NCBI RefSeq assembly: GCF_016863535.1
Contig: NZ_BOPB01000033.1
Span: 1-64,000 of the forward strand
Direction: 5' to 3'
DNA: 64,000 nt
Source of the DNA: Micromonospora lutea
GTDB lineage: Bacteria; Actinomycetota; Actinomycetes; Mycobacteriales; Micromonosporaceae
Positions 61,897-64,000 of this stretch are shown here, piece after piece (the stretch's first letter is position 1; each line of letters begins with the position of its first letter). The notes below the pieces were generated by a model. It was not told the DNA's origin. It made no database searches and worked only from the letters and a program-made list of their open reading frames with translations. The translations under genes and the position numbers were made by a program.

Positions 61897-63699
61897 CTAC
61901 CGTGACTGCGCCATGATCTCGGCCAGCTCGGCGAGACTCTCGGCTTCGAAAACCGAGCGCATCGGGACCGTCACGCCCAGCTCCTTGCGCATCCGGCTGG
62001 CGAGCTTCGCCGCGAGCACCGAATGGCCGCCCAGTTCGAAGAAGTTGTCCTGCGGAGTCACGTCGGTGAGGTCGAGCGTCTCGGCCACCAGGCCGCACAG
62101 CAGATCCTCCAGAGAGGGTGCGGAAACCGCACCACCGGCCGCTGGTGTACCGGCGGTCGGCGGTGGCGCACAGTGCGGGACGGCTCGCTGCTCGGCCGCG
62201 GCCGTCGACGCCCGCTCGGCGAGCGCCTTGCGGTCGATCTTGCCGTTGAGCAGGGTGGGCAGCCGGTCGAGCACGACGACAGCCGACGGGACCATGTGTT
62301 CGGGCAGCGTGGCTCGCGCGTGTTCGCGTACCTGCGCCGCCACCATCGTCTGCTCCCCCGCCGGCGTCACGTAGGCGACGATGTGCTGGGACGACGCGTC
62401 GCCGCCGCCGAGCACCGCCACGGCCAGTTCCACCGCCGGGTGGCTCTCCAACCGCGTCTCGACCTCGCCGAGTTCGACCCGGAAACCGCGAACCTTCACC
62501 TGGTCGTCGACCCTGCCGGTGAAATAGAGTTCACCGTCGGCCGCGCGTTTGCCCCGGTCGCCCGACCGGTACATCCGGCTCCCGGGTGGGCCGAAGGGGT
62601 TGGCGACGAACCGCGCCGCGGTCAGTCCCGGACGGTGCAGGTATCCACGCGCGACGCCGCTGCCGGACAGGTAGAGCTCCCCCTCACCGCCGTCACGCAG
62701 ATCCCGCAGGCGCTCGTCGAGCACGTGCACCGCGCTACCGTCCCAGGGCGACCCGATGCTCACCGCCTCCTGCACTCCTTCGACCGGCCCGCCGATCGAC
62801 GTGCCGACGGTCACCTCAGTCGGGCCGTAGCCGTTGAACAGTCGCCGGCCCTGGGACCACTCGGTCGCCAGGGCTCTGGTGCAGACGTCGCCGGTGGAGG
62901 TGAGCGTGCCGCCGGGCAGCAGACCCGCGCTGTCGGTGATGCTCAACGCCACCGGGGGCAGCGTCGCGTGGTCCACCTCGTACTTCAGCATCGTGCCGCG
63001 CAGTGACTCTCCGGGCATCAGGTCGTCCTGCTCGGCCATCACGAGCGTCGCGCCGTGCATGAGGGCCATCGTGAAGTCCCAGAACCACGCGTCGAAGCTG
63101 AACGACGCCCACTGCAGCACCCGATCCCCGGGACGGATGCCGTACACCCGGGTCTGGGTGGAGACCAGGTCCGTCATGCCGGCGTGGGTGAGTGCGACTC
63201 CTTTGGGCACTCCGGTCGAGCCGGAGGTGTAGATGACGTACATCAGGTGGTCGACGGTCAACGGCGCCAACCGTTCGTCCGCGGTGACGTCGTCGCTGCG
63301 TTCACGCGCGCACTCGGCCGCGACGTCGGGATCGTCGAGCACCATCTCCGGCACGCCCAGGTCCAGCGTCGCGACGCTGGTGGTCCGTAACAGCTGCACG
63401 GCACGCGCATCGGTGACCATGTGGGTCAACCGCTCGACCGGGTAGGTCGGATCCAGCGGCAGGTACGCGCCGCCCGCCTTCAGCACGGCGAGTACCGCCG
63501 TGATCAACGTGTCGGAGCGGGGCACCGCGACCGCGACCAACGAATCCGGCCCCACGCCGGCAGCGATGAGCCGACGGGCCAGTCGATTCGCGCGTGCGTT
63601 CAGTTCCGCGTATCCGACGACGGTTTCACCGAAGACGACCGCTGGAGCATCGCCGGACGTCTGCACGCTCGCCTCAAAGAACTCCGAAACAGTGTCCAC
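61897..63699 (-). CDS. Free-standing NRPS A-T didomain
   Basis: 600 residues from a GTG at 63699 with GGAGG four bases upstream; an ATG at 63741 lacks a binding site. Adenylation domain (about 10-510) with YVIYTSGSTGVPKGVALTH, YGPTEVTVG, YRSGDRGK, VKVRGFRVELGEVE and the A10 lysine in LLNGKIDRKAL; then a carrier domain with FFELGGHSVLAAKL (Ser about 560). No condensation domain. The specificity residues read D-A-W-T-T-T-G-V-G, which I cannot assign with certainty. Such didomains hold an amino acid for P450 hydroxylation (NovH-, TioK- and Qui18-type); the context suggests tryptophan or chlorotryptophan. No MbtH-like partner is visible. Confidence 0.92.
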   Translation of the reverse strand: MDTVSEFFEASVQTSGDAPAVVFGETVVGYAELNARANRLARRLIAAGVGPDSLVAVAVPRSDTLITAVLAVLKAGGAYLPLDPTYPVERLTHMVTDARAVQLLRTTSVATLDLGVPEMVLDDPDVAAECARERSDDVTADERLAPLTVDHLMYVIYTSGSTGVPKGVALTHAGMTDLVSTQTRVYGIRPGDRVLQWASFSFDAWFWDFTMALMHGATLVMAEQDDLMPGESLRGTMLKYEVDHATLPPVALSITDSAGLLPGGTLTSTGDVCTRALATEWSQGRRLFNGYGPTEVTVGTSIGGPVEGVQEAVSIGSPWDGSAVHVLDERLRDLRDGGEGELYLSGSGVARGYLHRPGLTAARFVANPFGPPGSRMYRSGDRGKRAADGELYFTGRVDDQVKVRGFRVELGEVETRLESHPAVELAVAVLGGGDASSQHIVAYVTPAGEQTMVAAQVREHARATLPEHMVPSAVVVLDRLPTLLNGKIDRKALAERASTAAAEQRAVPHCAPPPTAGTPAAGGAVSAPSLEDLLCGLVAETLDLTDVTPQDNFFELGGHSVLAAKLASRMRKELGVTVPMRSVFEAESLAELAEIMAQSR

Positions 63700-63880
63700 T
63701 CCGCCTCCGACGCAGCTTTCCTGCCAATGGGTACCGACCATAACCGTGGTTGCACCGCGCTCTGCCGTACGCTTTCCCGGGTCTTTCAGTCCGCTTGCGC
63801 GCCGACGGACCGCACGGTCGGACACCGTGCGCCCGTGTCGCGCGGGCACGTTGGAGTGAGGTTGGCGACGACGCCTGCGC

Positions 63881-64000
63881 TCACCGTGGGCGAGCTCTTC
63901 TCGGCACCGCCGCGACGGTCCGCCGGGTGTCCACCTGAGGGGTCGACGTTCGTGATGCGGGCTCGACGAAGAAGCCGCGCCCCCAGACGGTGCGGATCGC
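63881..64000 (-). CDS. C-terminus of a winged-helix (OmpR-type) response regulator (partial)
   Basis: The minus strand reads in frame from the window edge: Ala-Ile-Arg-Thr-Val-Trp-Gly-Arg-Gly-Phe-Phe-Val, the C-terminal hairpin of the OmpR/PhoB winged helix (I-x-T-V-x-G-x-G-Y), then about 27 variable residues to a TGA at 63883-63881. Everything upstream lies outside the window. It ends 182 bp before the A-T didomain start on the same strand and may or may not be linked to it. Confidence 0.7.
   Translation of the reverse strand, partial: AIRTVWGRGFFVEPASRTSTPQVDTRRTVAAVPRRARPR

Noticed and set aside
1..64000. tRNA, rRNA, CRISPR arrays, insertion sequences or phage attachment sites
   Set aside because: I looked for cloverleaf ends, spaced direct repeats, transposases and integrases and saw none that can be supported.

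Overview
The window is high-GC DNA (roughly 70 percent by eye) with many GTG starts, four-base ATGA/GTGA gene overlaps, a leaderless promoter and secreted enzymes carrying CBM2 or AbfB modules. This fits an actinomycete, most probably of the Micromonospora/Salinispora group; the genus is inferred from gene style only.

Positions 1-28500 are accessory and housekeeping genes: the start of a probable secreted protein; a PucR-type regulator divergent from an aldolase-aminotransferase fusion and an FGGY kinase; a GT-C-like membrane protein; a secreted GH43/AbfB arabinan or xylan hydrolase under a LacI-type box; a VOC protein; a DUF6624 lipoprotein; argS; a large lipoprotein; a MarR regulator with twin operators over a leaderless FMN reductase-GNAT fusion gene; a MacB-type permease remnant; an SGNH lipase; a large LuxR (LAL) regulator; a nitroreductase; a PaaX regulator; a CE1 esterase with CBM2; and a TetR/MFS efflux pair followed by a second TetR. 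Strong hairpins mark several transcript ends.

Positions 28604-54305 are a compact biosynthetic locus. The minus-strand arm reads, in transcription order: stand-alone aryl-AMP ligase, tryptophan 2,3-dioxygenase, flavin-dependent tryptophan halogenase, kynurenine-formamidase-like hydrolase, NRPS 1 (ArCP-Cy-A with embedded MT-like domain-PCP), NRPS 2 (TubC dock-Cy-A-PCP-TE), thiazolinyl imide reductase, two half-size ABC transporters of the YbtP/YbtQ kind, a type II thioesterase and an asparagine-synthetase-like amidotransferase. The plus-strand arm starts back to back with the ligase: type II thioesterase, SDR, class I/II aminotransferase, flavin reductase and HxlR regulator. Positions 58838-63699 add a P450, a flavin monooxygenase and a free-standing A-T didomain. 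A multicopper oxidase, a DUF6220 protein and a NarL-type two-component system lie between and may be unrelated.

The genes together suggest a pyochelin/yersiniabactin-like metallophore whose aryl cap is a chlorinated, tryptophan-derived quinoline acid instead of salicylate. The A-T didomain, P450, dioxygenase, formamidase and aminotransferase match the known logic for 3-hydroxyquinaldic acid in thiocoraline and echinomycin. The two NRPSs would then add two cysteines as thiazolines, one of them reduced. The TE domain lacks the usual catalytic serine, so release is an open question; the two free thioesterases and the AsnB-like enzyme are candidates. The window ends inside the C-terminus of a winged-helix response regulator.
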